NCBI GenBank assembly: GCA_013349295.1
Contig: DUZW01000025.1
Location: 1-48,669, forward strand
Length of the DNA: 48,669 nucleotides
Source: Deltaproteobacteria bacterium
GTDB lineage: Bacteria; Desulfobacterota; Desulfobulbia; Desulfobulbales; Desulfurivibrionaceae
Reading direction: 5' to 3'
Each line of letters starts with the position of its first letter. Within the stretch, counting starts at the first letter, position 1. Both the position numbers and the translations under genes were made by a program. Positions 33,721 through 42,184 of the stretch are shown one piece after another. The notes beneath the pieces are model-generated. The model had not been told where the DNA came from and ran no database searches. It saw nothing but the letters and a program-made list of their open reading frames with translations.

Positions 33721-36126
33721 ATGAAGAATACTCAGAGAAAAAAGCTGTTGTGTCTGCTGCTGCTCGTAATGATGACCTTTGCTGTCGGTTGCAGCAGTTC
33801 GCCGCAGGAAAAGCGGCAGAAATTTATCGCCAAGGGGAACGCCCTGTTGGCGGAAGGGAAAAATGTAAAGGCGTCGCTGGAATTCCGCAATGCCATTCAG
33901 GCCGATCCTGAATATCCGGAATCCTATTACCTGGCAGGCAAAACCCAGCTCAATCAGGGCAAGATGCAAGAGGCGTACGGGTTTTTCCTGAAAACCGTGG
34001 AAAGGCAACCAGACCACCCCGGCGCGAACGTCCAATTGGGCAAGTTTCTCCTGGCCGGTAAGGAATTTTCCAAGGCCCACGAGAAAGCGGCGTTGGTCTT
34101 GAGCAAGGAGCCCGACAACCAGCAGGCCCTCTTGCTGCAGGGGGCCATCCTGCTTGGCGAACGCAAGACCGGAGAGGCAAAGGAGCTTCTGGAAAAGCTC
34201 TTGCCGCGCAATGAAAAAGAGGTCGATCTGTACATGCTTCTGGCCACGGCATACCGGCAGCTTGACGATCTTGCCTCCACCGAGTCCATCCTGCAAAAGG
34301 GGGCGGCAAAGAACCCCGGCTCCGTTCCGTTGTGTCTGGCGCTTGCCAACTTCTACTCGGAACAGAGGCAGCCGGGGAAAGTTGAGGAGATGCTGAGGAA
34401 AATCATCGCCCTTGAGCCCGGCAAGCCGGAACATACCGTTCGGCTGGCCTCGTTTCTCTGGCATGAAGGGCGCAAGGCTGATGTCGATGCTCTCTTGCAG
34501 GGGCTTGTGGCAAAAGAGAAAGATAAGGAGGAGCGCTGGGCTGAAGTCGCCGCCTTTTATCTGTCCCGTCGGCAAATAGACAAAGGCAAGGAGTTGTTGC
34601 TTGCGGGCTTGCAGCAGAACAAGAAAAGTTTTCGCCTCCGTTTTCTCTTGAAGGAGGCCTTCCTTGCCAAAGGCGAGGTCAACAAGGCAATTGATGTTTT
34701 GCAGGAGTGTTCGACCCTTGATCAGGATAATCCCGCCGCGGTTTTGGCCCAGCGCGGGCTTGCGGAACTCTATTACCGGGTGGGCAATATCGATGAGGCG
34801 GAAACCCATCTCGCCGCGGTTATGAAGAAGAGCCCCAATGATATCGACGGACACCTGCTCAAGGGCACGATTCTGGTGCTTAAGGGCGAGCTTGATCTGG
34901 CCATTGCCGAATACCGGGTGGTCCTGCAGGCGCGGCCAAAGGATATCCAGCTTTATCCGAGGCTGGCGGACGCCCTGGTGCGTAATCGGCAGAACAGCCT
35001 GGCCCTCGATACCCTGAAACAGGGCTTGCAGATTGCCCCGAATGCCCCGGAATTGCATCGCGCCCTGGCAAGAATGTATCTGATGGAGAAAAAGCCCAAG
35101 GACGCCGAGGCCCAATTGCAAAAAATGGTTGAACTGCAGCCTGAAAATCTTGCGGCCCACCTTGATCTGGCGGATTTTTATCTGGCCAATGACGGCCAGG
35201 CAAAAGCGATGCCGATATATAAGATGGTCATCGCCAAGGCCCCGAATAACCCTGTCGGCTATTTGAAGCTCAGCAACCTCCATGCCGCAGAAAAACAGTG
35301 GAATGAGGCAGTCGCCATTGCGGCTGCCGGTCTTGCCGCTCACCTTGAAAACAATTTGTTGCTGGAGCGTTGTGTGCAGCTCTATGTCCAGCAGGGGCGT
35401 ATCGGAGAGGCCCTTGCCCTGACGGAACAGAGAATCCGGCGCCATCCCGACGACGTATTCGCCTATAATCTGCAAGGCGGAATCCATGCGATGAAAAAAG
35501 ACCTGGTCGCGGCGGAACAGGATTACCGGAAAGCCATGGAACTCAATGGCGACCAGCCGGAAACCGCTCTCCGTCTCGCGCGTCTTTTGATTATTGGGGG
35601 AAATGGCGAAAAAGCGATTGGCGAAACAGAAAAGCTCATCGCCGCCCCCGCGTCATCTCCGGCGCAGTTTATCCTGCTGGCAGAACTCTATGAGCAGACG
35701 AAACGGCATGATCAAGCCCTTGCCGTCTATGAACGGGGTTTGAAAAAATACCCGGAAAACTGGTTTATCATGAACAATATTGCCTATGCCATCGCAAATG
35801 GGCAGAACCCGACATCCCAGGATTTGACGAAAGCGGAAGCCCTTATAAAGAAGGCGCAGGTGTTTGCGCCGGGGAATATGGCGGTGCTGGATACCCTTGG
35901 CTGGCTTTCCTTTAAAATGGGGAAAACGGTTCAGGCGCGGGCTGCGCTTACCATGGCCTTGACCGGCAATCCGAACAATCCGGTGTTCAACTACCACCTG
36001 GGCACGGTGTTGTTGAAGGAAGGAAAAAAGGAAGAGGCGCGGAGTCTGTTGGAAAAGGCGGTGCGCACTCCCGGAAATTTTGGCGAACGCGATGAGGCCG
36101 AGAAGATGCTCAAAGGGCTCATCTGA
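33721..36126 (+). CDS. prsT: PEP-CTERM-system TPR lipoprotein (PrsT-like)
   Basis: An 801-residue lipoprotein: signal peptide with lipobox 'FAVGC' (Cys24), then TPR helices to the end, about 20 repeats. Examples are 'GNALLAEGKNVKASLEFRNA', 'ELYYRVGNIDEAETHLAAV' and 'GWLSFKMGKTVQARAALTMA'. TIGR02917 members (PrsT) are slightly longer, near 900 residues, and always sit in exosortase loci. It would act in the periplasm as a scaffold for export or matrix assembly. The start ATG 33721 follows GAGGGAAAT; an earlier in-frame start at 33691 spoils the signal peptide. Confidence 0.85.
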   Translation: MKNTQRKKLLCLLLLVMMTFAVGCSSSPQEKRQKFIAKGNALLAEGKNVKASLEFRNAIQADPEYPESYYLAGKTQLNQGKMQEAYGFFLKTVERQPDHPGANVQLGKFLLAGKEFSKAHEKAALVLSKEPDNQQALLLQGAILLGERKTGEAKELLEKLLPRNEKEVDLYMLLATAYRQLDDLASTESILQKGAAKNPGSVPLCLALANFYSEQRQPGKVEEMLRKIIALEPGKPEHTVRLASFLWHEGRKADVDALLQGLVAKEKDKEERWAEVAAFYLSRRQIDKGKELLLAGLQQNKKSFRLRFLLKEAFLAKGEVNKAIDVLQECSTLDQDNPAAVLAQRGLAELYYRVGNIDEAETHLAAVMKKSPNDIDGHLLKGTILVLKGELDLAIAEYRVVLQARPKDIQLYPRLADALVRNRQNSLALDTLKQGLQIAPNAPELHRALARMYLMEKKPKDAEAQLQKMVELQPENLAAHLDLADFYLANDGQAKAMPIYKMVIAKAPNNPVGYLKLSNLHAAEKQWNEAVAIAAAGLAAHLENNLLLERCVQLYVQQGRIGEALALTEQRIRRHPDDVFAYNLQGGIHAMKKDLVAAEQDYRKAMELNGDQPETALRLARLLIIGGNGEKAIGETEKLIAAPASSPAQFILLAELYEQTKRHDQALAVYERGLKKYPENWFIMNNIAYAIANGQNPTSQDLTKAEALIKKAQVFAPGNMAVLDTLGWLSFKMGKTVQARAALTMALTGNPNNPVFNYHLGTVLLKEGKKEEARSLLEKAVRTPGNFGERDEAEKMLKGLI

Positions 36127-36298
36127 TAAAAAGACCTGATGAACGCTAATGTCCAACCGGAGGATTCCGGGTTCGACGGGGCTCAGCGCGAATCGAAAAA
36201 GGCGAAGATTGTCAAGGCAACTGCCGTCAGGGAGAATTCTGGCGCAGGGTGACATAACTGCCGGCGTAATGGCAAAACGGAATAACAAGGAGTATGCG

Positions 36299-36919
36299 AT
36301 GCTTGGGAAAAGATGGAATCTGGTGGCGGGGGTGTGGATGTTGGCGGTAATGGCGTTTCCTGTGTCTGGTCATGCCGCGGACGCCGTGGTTCCGGGTACG
36401 GCCTTGGGAGGCGAGGCTGCGGTTCATGCTGCCGAGAATGGGTATCGTATCGGTCCCGGGGATGTGCTTTCCATTGCCGTGTGGAAAAATGTTGATCTGA
36501 GCAAGGCGGTTCAGGTTTTGCCGGATGGGACGATTTCTTTTCCGTTGATCGGCCAGATCATGGTGGAGGAGATGACCGTGGCCCAGCTTAGAAAAATCCT
36601 GCAGGAGAAAATAGCCCCGTTTTCCCCGGAGCCGCAAATCTCCGTTGAGGTGCAGCAGGTGAACAGCCTGATGGTCTATGTGATCGGGCGGGCAAATCAT
36701 TCCGGCAGATTTGTGCTCAACGGAAATATCAATGTTCTTCAGGCGCTTGCCATGGCAGGCGGTCTCAACCCCTTTGCCAAGCGGGCGGAGATCAAGGTGT
36801 TCAGAACGGAAAAGGCCGGCACCAAGGTGTATCCGTTCGACTATGACGCAGTAACCGAGAACAATGCTTTGGCGCAGAACATTGAACTGAAACGGGGCGA
36901 CATAATCGTTGTGCCATGA
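36299..36919 (+). CDS. Polysaccharide export protein (Wza/EpsA-like) without lipobox
   Basis: A 206-residue secreted protein with a signal peptide ('VAGVWMLAVMAFPVSGHAA'), the Poly_export domain 'YRIGPGDVLSIAVWKNVDLSK' in form with 'LPDGTISFPLIGQI', and one SLBB-like domain ('VYVIGRANHSGRFVLNG'). It lacks a cysteine after the signal, so unlike E. coli Wza it is probably not lipidated; many exosortase-locus members are small like this. It is likely the periplasmic part of the channel together with the barrel protein downstream. ATG 36299 follows AAGGAG; the earlier ATG 36149 makes no signal peptide. Confidence 0.88.
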   Translation: MLGKRWNLVAGVWMLAVMAFPVSGHAADAVVPGTALGGEAAVHAAENGYRIGPGDVLSIAVWKNVDLSKAVQVLPDGTISFPLIGQIMVEEMTVAQLRKILQEKIAPFSPEPQISVEVQQVNSLMVYVIGRANHSGRFVLNGNINVLQALAMAGGLNPFAKRAEIKVFRTEKAGTKVYPFDYDAVTENNALAQNIELKRGDIIVVP

Positions 36920-36968
36920 GCGTGTCGGCCTGTGATGCGCGAAACCGTAAGAACTCGCGGCTGACACC

Positions 36969-37005
36969 GCTCCTGTCGATCATGTCGTTTCGCTTTGGAA
37001 ATGGA
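36969..37005. repeat. Duplicated 36-nt element, copy 1
   Basis: This stretch matches 40764-40800 at 32 of 36 positions. The shared parts are CTCCTG, CGATCATGTCGTTT, TTT and GAAATGGA. It sits 50 nt before the barrel gene. Unlike copy 2, it is not flanked by an inverted repeat. Confidence 0.65.
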
Positions 37006-37051
37006 TTTATTTATGCAACGTAACACGAGCCAACCTGATGTCGGATATCCC

Positions 37052-38266
37052 ATGAAACTGACGACCTTTCTTGTCCTTTTTTTGCTCCTGGCCGTTTCCT
37101 GCGTGATGACATCCGCCTTTGCGGACGAGCGCAAGGTGATTCCCTCCATCGCCCTGCAGCAGGAATACAATGATAATGTCTATTTTTCCGCGCATAGCCG
37201 AGACGCAGACTTCATCAGCACTGTCTCGCCGGCCCTGGAATTGTTGAACAACACGGAGCGGTTGCAGGCCGGGCTGAAAATGCAGCTGGACAGCGCCTAT
37301 TATCATGACAACTCCAACCTGGACAGTACCGACCAGGATTATTCCGGCAGCCTGCGCTATGCCGTGTCCTCCCAGGCAAATCTGTTTACCTCGGCGGGAT
37401 ATCGCCGCGATTCGCGGGTGGATCGGGAATTTAATCAAACCGGGTTTCTTTTGGGCGCCGTTACCCGTGATCGCTATAATTATCGCTTGGGCGGGGATTA
37501 CGCCTTGTCCGAGGCGATGCGCGCGCAGTTGCAATATACTTTTGCCGGTGATTACTATGAAAGCTCGGCCTATTCCGACTTCAAATCCCATGATCTTTCC
37601 TTGATGATCAGCAGGGATCTCTCCGAGATGATTTCTCGGACCATCGGCCGGGTTAATTTAGGGATGACGAAGTATGACAGCCAGGGCTCGCAGGTAACCA
37701 ATTATAGCGGGACAATCGGGGCGGAACGGAGTCTGGACGAGCGGTTCAGCGTATTTGCCGATCTCGGTCTCCGTTTTACCCGGTCGGCATTCGACAGCAC
37801 GCACTTGGTCCCCAGCGGGATTCCTTTCGTCTTTTTTGTGGTGCCCTACGAAGAACATGCCGAGGGGGCTGGGATATCAGGCCAGGCCGGCATGACCTAT
37901 AATGGGGAACTCAATAACGCCAAGCTTGTGCTTTCGCACGGCGTTACCGCGGCAAGCGGCAGAAACGGCACCGTGGAGCGGACCGCGGTGCAGGCGAATA
38001 TCGGGCGGAGATTGAATGAAACCTCCCGGATCGGTTTTTCCGCCGGCTATACGTTGAACAAATCAACGCAGGATGAACTGGGAGCGGCGGCAACGGACGA
38101 GAGCTCCCTTTGGCTGCAGCCGAAAATACTCTACGCGCTCACCGATCAGGTTGCGGTTGAAACCTCGTACAATTATGCCCAGCTTATAAACAGGCAGGCG
38201 GACACCGATGCCTGCCGCAACCTTGTTTTGCTCCGGCTTATTTTTCAGTACCCGCTGTTTGAATAG
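37052..38266 (+). CDS. Outer-membrane beta-barrel protein of the exosortase locus
   Basis: A 404-residue protein with a signal peptide ('LTTFLVLFLLLAVSCVMTSAFA') and alternating beta-strand text to the end, closing with 'LVLLRLIFQYPLFE' (aromatic C-terminus as in porins). 'LQQEYNDNVYFSA' near the start is shared by exosortase-associated barrels of the TIGR03016/EpsL type. I infer that it forms the outer-membrane pore for the polymer together with the Wza-like protein. ATG 37052 was chosen for the clean signal; ATG 37013 and 37001 are possible. Confidence 0.72.
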   Translation: MKLTTFLVLFLLLAVSCVMTSAFADERKVIPSIALQQEYNDNVYFSAHSRDADFISTVSPALELLNNTERLQAGLKMQLDSAYYHDNSNLDSTDQDYSGSLRYAVSSQANLFTSAGYRRDSRVDREFNQTGFLLGAVTRDRYNYRLGGDYALSEAMRAQLQYTFAGDYYESSAYSDFKSHDLSLMISRDLSEMISRTIGRVNLGMTKYDSQGSQVTNYSGTIGAERSLDERFSVFADLGLRFTRSAFDSTHLVPSGIPFVFFVVPYEEHAEGAGISGQAGMTYNGELNNAKLVLSHGVTAASGRNGTVERTAVQANIGRRLNETSRIGFSAGYTLNKSTQDELGAAATDESSLWLQPKILYALTDQVAVETSYNYAQLINRQADTDACRNLVLLRLIFQYPLFE

Positions 38267-38339
38267 TGGCTGACAACACGCATCGCGTGCTCTTCGGGGA
38301 CGGGGATGTTTTTATGAATTCGAAAGAGGAGTTGAGGAT

Positions 38340-39845
38340 ATGGATGCCGATACAATGAGCTTGAATGACCTGAAAGCGGTGCTCTTGCGGAGGAGGTGGG
38401 GCTTGCTTCTCCCCCTGGCCGCCATTTTCTGGGTGGCGGTGGCCCTGGCTTTTTTTCTGCCCTCGATTTATCGCTCCATGGCCACGATTCTCATCGAGGA
38501 GCAGGAGATACCGGCCAATCTTGTGCAGACCACGGTGACGAGCTACGCCCAGCAACGGTTGCAGAATATTTACCAGCGCATCATGAGTACCTCCCGCCTT
38601 CTGGAGATCATCAAGAATCTTCATCTCTATCCCGATCTGCAGGACAAGGTGAATCCTGACGAAATCGCGGCAAAGATGCGGGAGGATATTGTCCTTGATT
38701 TTATCAAGGCCGACGTCGTCGACCCTAAAACCGGCAAGGCCTCCTCGGCAACCATCGCCTTTACCCTTTCCTACCAGGGCAAGGATCCGGCCCAGACCCA
38801 ACAGGTCGCCTCGGTACTCACTTCTCTCTTTCTTGAGGAAAACTTGAAAGATCGTGAGAAAACCGTGAGCGAGGCCTCGGGTTTTCTGCAGGAGGAGGTC
38901 AATCGGGTAAAGGAAGCGATGGCGGTCTCCGATGCGAAAATCGCCGACTACAAAGAGAAGCATATCAATGAGCTGCCCGAGCTGTTGCAGGTCAATATGC
39001 AGAGCTTGCAAAATATAGAAGTCAACAGCGACAGGCTTTCCGAGCAAATGCGAACATTGCGGGAACGGGAGGGCTATTTGGAGTCGCAGTTGGCAAGTAT
39101 GCCCAAGCAGGCGATGCAGAAAAATCGTTTGGAGGAGTTACGGGTACAACTGGCCAATCTGGAAACGCGTTTTTCTCCTCAATATCCAGATGTCATCGCG
39201 GTAAAGGCCGAGATTGCCAAGCTTACGGCGGGAAAAGGGGCAGCTCAGGAAGAAACCCCTGATAACCCGGCCTATGTAACCTTGGCGGCACAATTGGCCA
39301 GCACCAAGTCTGAGATCGCCTCGGTGAGCAAGCAGATTGCCGCGAATGACCAGAGGTCTTTCCGGTATCGCAATTCGATTGAAGCAACGCCGCGGGTTGA
39401 AGAAACCTATAAAACCTTGCTCAATGAGCGGGACAATCTGTTGCGTAATTACAATGAGTTGATGCAGAAGCACATGGGCGCCCAAGTCGCGCAAGGGCTT
39501 GAAAAAGATCAAAAAGGTGAGCGTTTTACCGTGGTCGAGCCTGCTTTGTTGCCGGAAAAGCCGGATAAACCGAATCGCCTGGCCATCGTTCTGGTCGGCA
39601 TTGTTTTAGGAATCGGTGCGGGGATTGGGACGGCCGCTCTCATGGAGTTCAGTGATCAATCAATCAGGAGCGCCGAGGGTCTTGCCAAGGCCACATCTTT
39701 TCCCGTGTTGGGGGTTATCCCGGAAATTCTTAACGAGCAAGAAAGAGTACAGGTCAAGAAAACGAATAAATTGCACAATATTGCTCTCCTGGCGAATCTC
39801 GGTTTGGCGCTTGTGGCTCTTCTGGCCTTGAAATTTGTGGGCTGA
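38340..39845 (+). CDS. Polysaccharide chain-length determinant (Wzz/GumC-like, exosortase-type)
   Basis: A 501-residue protein: N-terminal membrane helix at about 20-42 after 'LNDLKAVLLRRRWGLLLPL', a long periplasmic coiled coil ('LEELRVQLANLETRFSPQYPD' in form, residues 165-410), then the Pro-rich 'LPEKPDKPNRLAIVLVG' before the second helix and a third helix at the C-terminus. It matches the chain-length protein of exosortase loci (TIGR03007 type). It would set polymer length and pair with the kinase-like protein next to it. The ribosome site is GAGGAG. Confidence 0.88.
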   Translation: MDADTMSLNDLKAVLLRRRWGLLLPLAAIFWVAVALAFFLPSIYRSMATILIEEQEIPANLVQTTVTSYAQQRLQNIYQRIMSTSRLLEIIKNLHLYPDLQDKVNPDEIAAKMREDIVLDFIKADVVDPKTGKASSATIAFTLSYQGKDPAQTQQVASVLTSLFLEENLKDREKTVSEASGFLQEEVNRVKEAMAVSDAKIADYKEKHINELPELLQVNMQSLQNIEVNSDRLSEQMRTLREREGYLESQLASMPKQAMQKNRLEELRVQLANLETRFSPQYPDVIAVKAEIAKLTAGKGAAQEETPDNPAYVTLAAQLASTKSEIASVSKQIAANDQRSFRYRNSIEATPRVEETYKTLLNERDNLLRNYNELMQKHMGAQVAQGLEKDQKGERFTVVEPALLPEKPDKPNRLAIVLVGIVLGIGAGIGTAALMEFSDQSIRSAEGLAKATSFPVLGVIPEILNEQERVQVKKTNKLHNIALLANLGLALVALLALKFVG

Positions 39846-39906
39846 TGCGTGGAAGAGTGAATGTGCTCATTTTTGAATGTATTTTAAAAGGGAAGGAGCG
39901 GTTGCG

Positions 39907-40716
39907 ATGAATTTACGAAAAGCACTTGATAAGGCTCAGAAAGAGCGTCAGGAAGATATATTGAGCGAAGGGTCAAGCCCCTCCGGGGACGTGGCTTCGG
40001 CAAAAAAGCAAAAGGTTGAAGCTGACAGATCCTGGCATGCCCCAGCCTATACGGAATCTTCCCAGGTTCGATTCAATCAAGGCGTGCTGGTGGAAAACAA
40101 GTGCGTCTGCATCTCCCCCGGCGCCGCCGAGATCGATAATTACAAGGTGCTCCGGGCGCAGATAATGCAACGCACCAAAGAGAAGGGGTGGAACACCTTG
40201 ATGGTGACAAGCGCCCAACCGGGGGAGGGTAAAACGCTCACCGCCATCAATCTGGCAATTACCCTGGCCAAGGAGTTTAATCAGACGGTGTTGCTGGTAG
40301 ACTGCGATTTGAAAAAACAGGATGTGCATACGCGGTTTGGATATCAATCCGACAGGGGGTTGGGTGATTATTTGCTCAATGACTGCTCGTTAAATGAAAT
40401 CATCAGTTGGCCTGGGGTGGAAAAGATGACGCTCATCTCCGGAGGGCAAACCATCCGGGACACCACTGAATTGTTGGGTTCTCCGCAAATGAAGAGCCTG
40501 GTCGCCGAAATGAAAGAGCGATATGCCGACCGCTATGTGATTTTTGATCTTCCCAGCCTTTTGGAAGGGGCGGATGCAATTACCTTTGCCCCTCTGGTGG
40601 ATGGGATTTTGATGGTAACCCAGGTTGGCCGAAATACTCCCAAGGAGATTGATGCGGCCTTGGAGTTGATTCCGACCGAGAAGTTGTTGGGATTCGTCTT
40701 GAATCGCCAAGCCTGA
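39907..40716 (+). CDS. BY-kinase-like protein (CpsD/CapB family) without Tyr-rich tail
   Basis: A 269-residue P-loop protein with Walker A 'SAQPGEGKT' (102-110), Walker A' 'LLVDCDLKK' (129-137) and Walker B 'VIFDLPS'. This is the bacterial tyrosine kinase layout of exosortase loci (TIGR03018). The end is 'KLLGFVLNRQA', with no tyrosine cluster, so it cannot autophosphorylate the usual tail. It may act as an ATPase partner of the chain-length protein. ATG 39907 follows AAGGAG. Confidence 0.88.
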   Translation: MNLRKALDKAQKERQEDILSEGSSPSGDVASAKKQKVEADRSWHAPAYTESSQVRFNQGVLVENKCVCISPGAAEIDNYKVLRAQIMQRTKEKGWNTLMVTSAQPGEGKTLTAINLAITLAKEFNQTVLLVDCDLKKQDVHTRFGYQSDRGLGDYLLNDCSLNEIISWPGVEKMTLISGGQTIRDTTELLGSPQMKSLVAEMKERYADRYVIFDLPSLLEGADAITFAPLVDGILMVTQVGRNTPKEIDAALELIPTEKLLGFVLNRQA

Positions 40717-40730
40717 TAATGACAAACAGG

Positions 40731-40803
40731 TAATTCCATTTCTGTTTCAATAGTGCAGCCAAGACTCCTGCCGATCATGTCGTTTTGATTTAGAAATGGA
40801 ATA
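40731..40803. repeat. Inverted-repeat element containing duplicated 36-nt element, copy 2
   Basis: ATTCCATTTCT at the left and AGAAATGGAAT at the right form an 11-bp inverted repeat around the second copy of the 36-nt element (40764-40800). The unit is about 73 bp and lies 78 nt before the ATPase gene. It has no coding capacity. Confidence 0.6.
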
Positions 40804-40881
40804 CACAGGGACAACATTGCGCCTCTGGGGTCGCGGTGGTTTTTCGGGGTTTATTTCTTCGAATTGGGAGGGCTATAGACA

Positions 40882-42138
40882 ATGTATGAGAAATTTTATG
40901 GGTTCAAGGAAAAGCCTTTTCATCTTGTCCCCAACCCCAATTTTTTATACCTGAGTAAAAAGCACCAGAATGCCTTGACCTACCTTGAGTACGGTCTTTC
41001 GGAAGGGTCGGGGTTTATCCTGCTCACCGGCGATATCGGCGCAGGGAAAACGACAATTATCCGGCATATCCTGAACAGGATTGAAGACAATATCGAGGTC
41101 GGCGTAATTTTCAATACGAACGTGAATTCCGGTGAGTTAATCGATCTTGTCTTGCATGAATTCGAGCTTGAATCAACGTATGATAATAAGGCGAAATCAC
41201 TTGATGCCATTTTTCAGTATCTGATCAAAAAATATTCCCAGGGGAAAAGGGTTCTCCTGATTATCGATGAAGCGCAAAATCTTTCTACTCAGGCGCTGGA
41301 AGAGATCAGGATGTTGTCGAACCTGCAAACCGATGATCAGATGTTGTTGCAGATCATGTTGGTTGGCCAGCCCGAGTTGAAACGGAAGTTGCATTCGGCT
41401 GCGCTCATACAACTTTCCCAGCGCATCGCCGTCTCGTATCATCTTGGGGCATTGGAGCCTGATGAAATAAAAGAATATGTAACTTTTCGTCTGGAAAAGG
41501 CGAATGGCTCCCCGGAGATATTCGAGGAAGACACCTTTGCCCCTATTTATCAAGCTTCAGGGGGGATTCCCCGGATTATCAATTTGTTATGCGATACCGC
41601 TTTGGTCTACGGTTACGGAGAGTCCCTCAAGCGCATCAACACAGATGTTATTTCCCAAGTAATTCTGGATAAGGGAGGGCTTGGCCTCGCGGTGCATGAG
41701 CAGCCGGCGGGCGAGCAGCCCCTTGCCGGGCAGGAGCAAAGCGACGACAACAACTCTTCGCGCCTCCTGGCCTTGGAAGAAAAGGTTGCAAGTTTGCAGC
41801 AACAAATCGATTGGCGATTGGCGGAAATTTCCCGAAATGGTGCCCCGTCCAATGACAGGCTGGTGGCGGAATTAAGAGAGCTGTTAACTATCGAGCGGAA
41901 GAAAACCGATAAACTTCTTCTGGAGTATGGCAAGCTTAAAGTCGGGCTGGCGGTGCGGGCGAAGAATGAAAATGAGGATGAAGGCGGGGCTGCGGCAAAG
42001 GCGAAGGAGGCGGTGGAACGGAGTCCCTCTTCCGGGTTATCCCAGGCATTGGGAGATGACGATGGGGCAACGCAGGAGGTAGAGTCCAGCGAAAGCGCGA
42101 ACAATTGGTTCCGCCGCATTTTGCATGTCCTCTCCTGA
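40882..42138 (+). CDS. XrtA-locus-type secretion ATPase (ExeA/GspA-like)
   Basis: A 418-residue protein opening 'YEKFYGFKEKPFHLVPNPNF', the mark of ExeA-like AAA ATPases of exosortase loci (TIGR03015). Walker A is 'GDIGAGKTT' (50-58) and Walker B 'LLIIDEAQ'. Residues about 300-350 form a coiled coil and the C-terminal 70 residues are charged and disordered-looking. Its relatives serve type II secretion by carrying energy or opening peptidoglycan; here it may assist export. Its start follows GGGAGGG. It is the last gene of the export operon and converges with the signalling genes. Confidence 0.9.
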   Translation: MYEKFYGFKEKPFHLVPNPNFLYLSKKHQNALTYLEYGLSEGSGFILLTGDIGAGKTTIIRHILNRIEDNIEVGVIFNTNVNSGELIDLVLHEFELESTYDNKAKSLDAIFQYLIKKYSQGKRVLLIIDEAQNLSTQALEEIRMLSNLQTDDQMLLQIMLVGQPELKRKLHSAALIQLSQRIAVSYHLGALEPDEIKEYVTFRLEKANGSPEIFEEDTFAPIYQASGGIPRIINLLCDTALVYGYGESLKRINTDVISQVILDKGGLGLAVHEQPAGEQPLAGQEQSDDNNSSRLLALEEKVASLQQQIDWRLAEISRNGAPSNDRLVAELRELLTIERKKTDKLLLEYGKLKVGLAVRAKNENEDEGGAAAKAKEAVERSPSSGLSQALGDDDGATQEVESSESANNWFRRILHVLS

Positions 42139-42184
42139 TCCATGCTGTGCGGGGTCAACTTCGCACGGCAACGGACAGCCTTGA

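Noticed and set aside
33682-35487. Long minus-strand open frame (601 codons) opposite the PrsT-like gene
   Set aside because: It is the shadow of a TPR gene with a clear lipobox and repeats. Its translation has no family features and no ribosome site.
42139-42184. Hairpin GTGCG/CGCAC between the convergent ATPase and CheA-like genes as a terminator
   Set aside because: The stem is only 5 bp and there is no T run on either strand.
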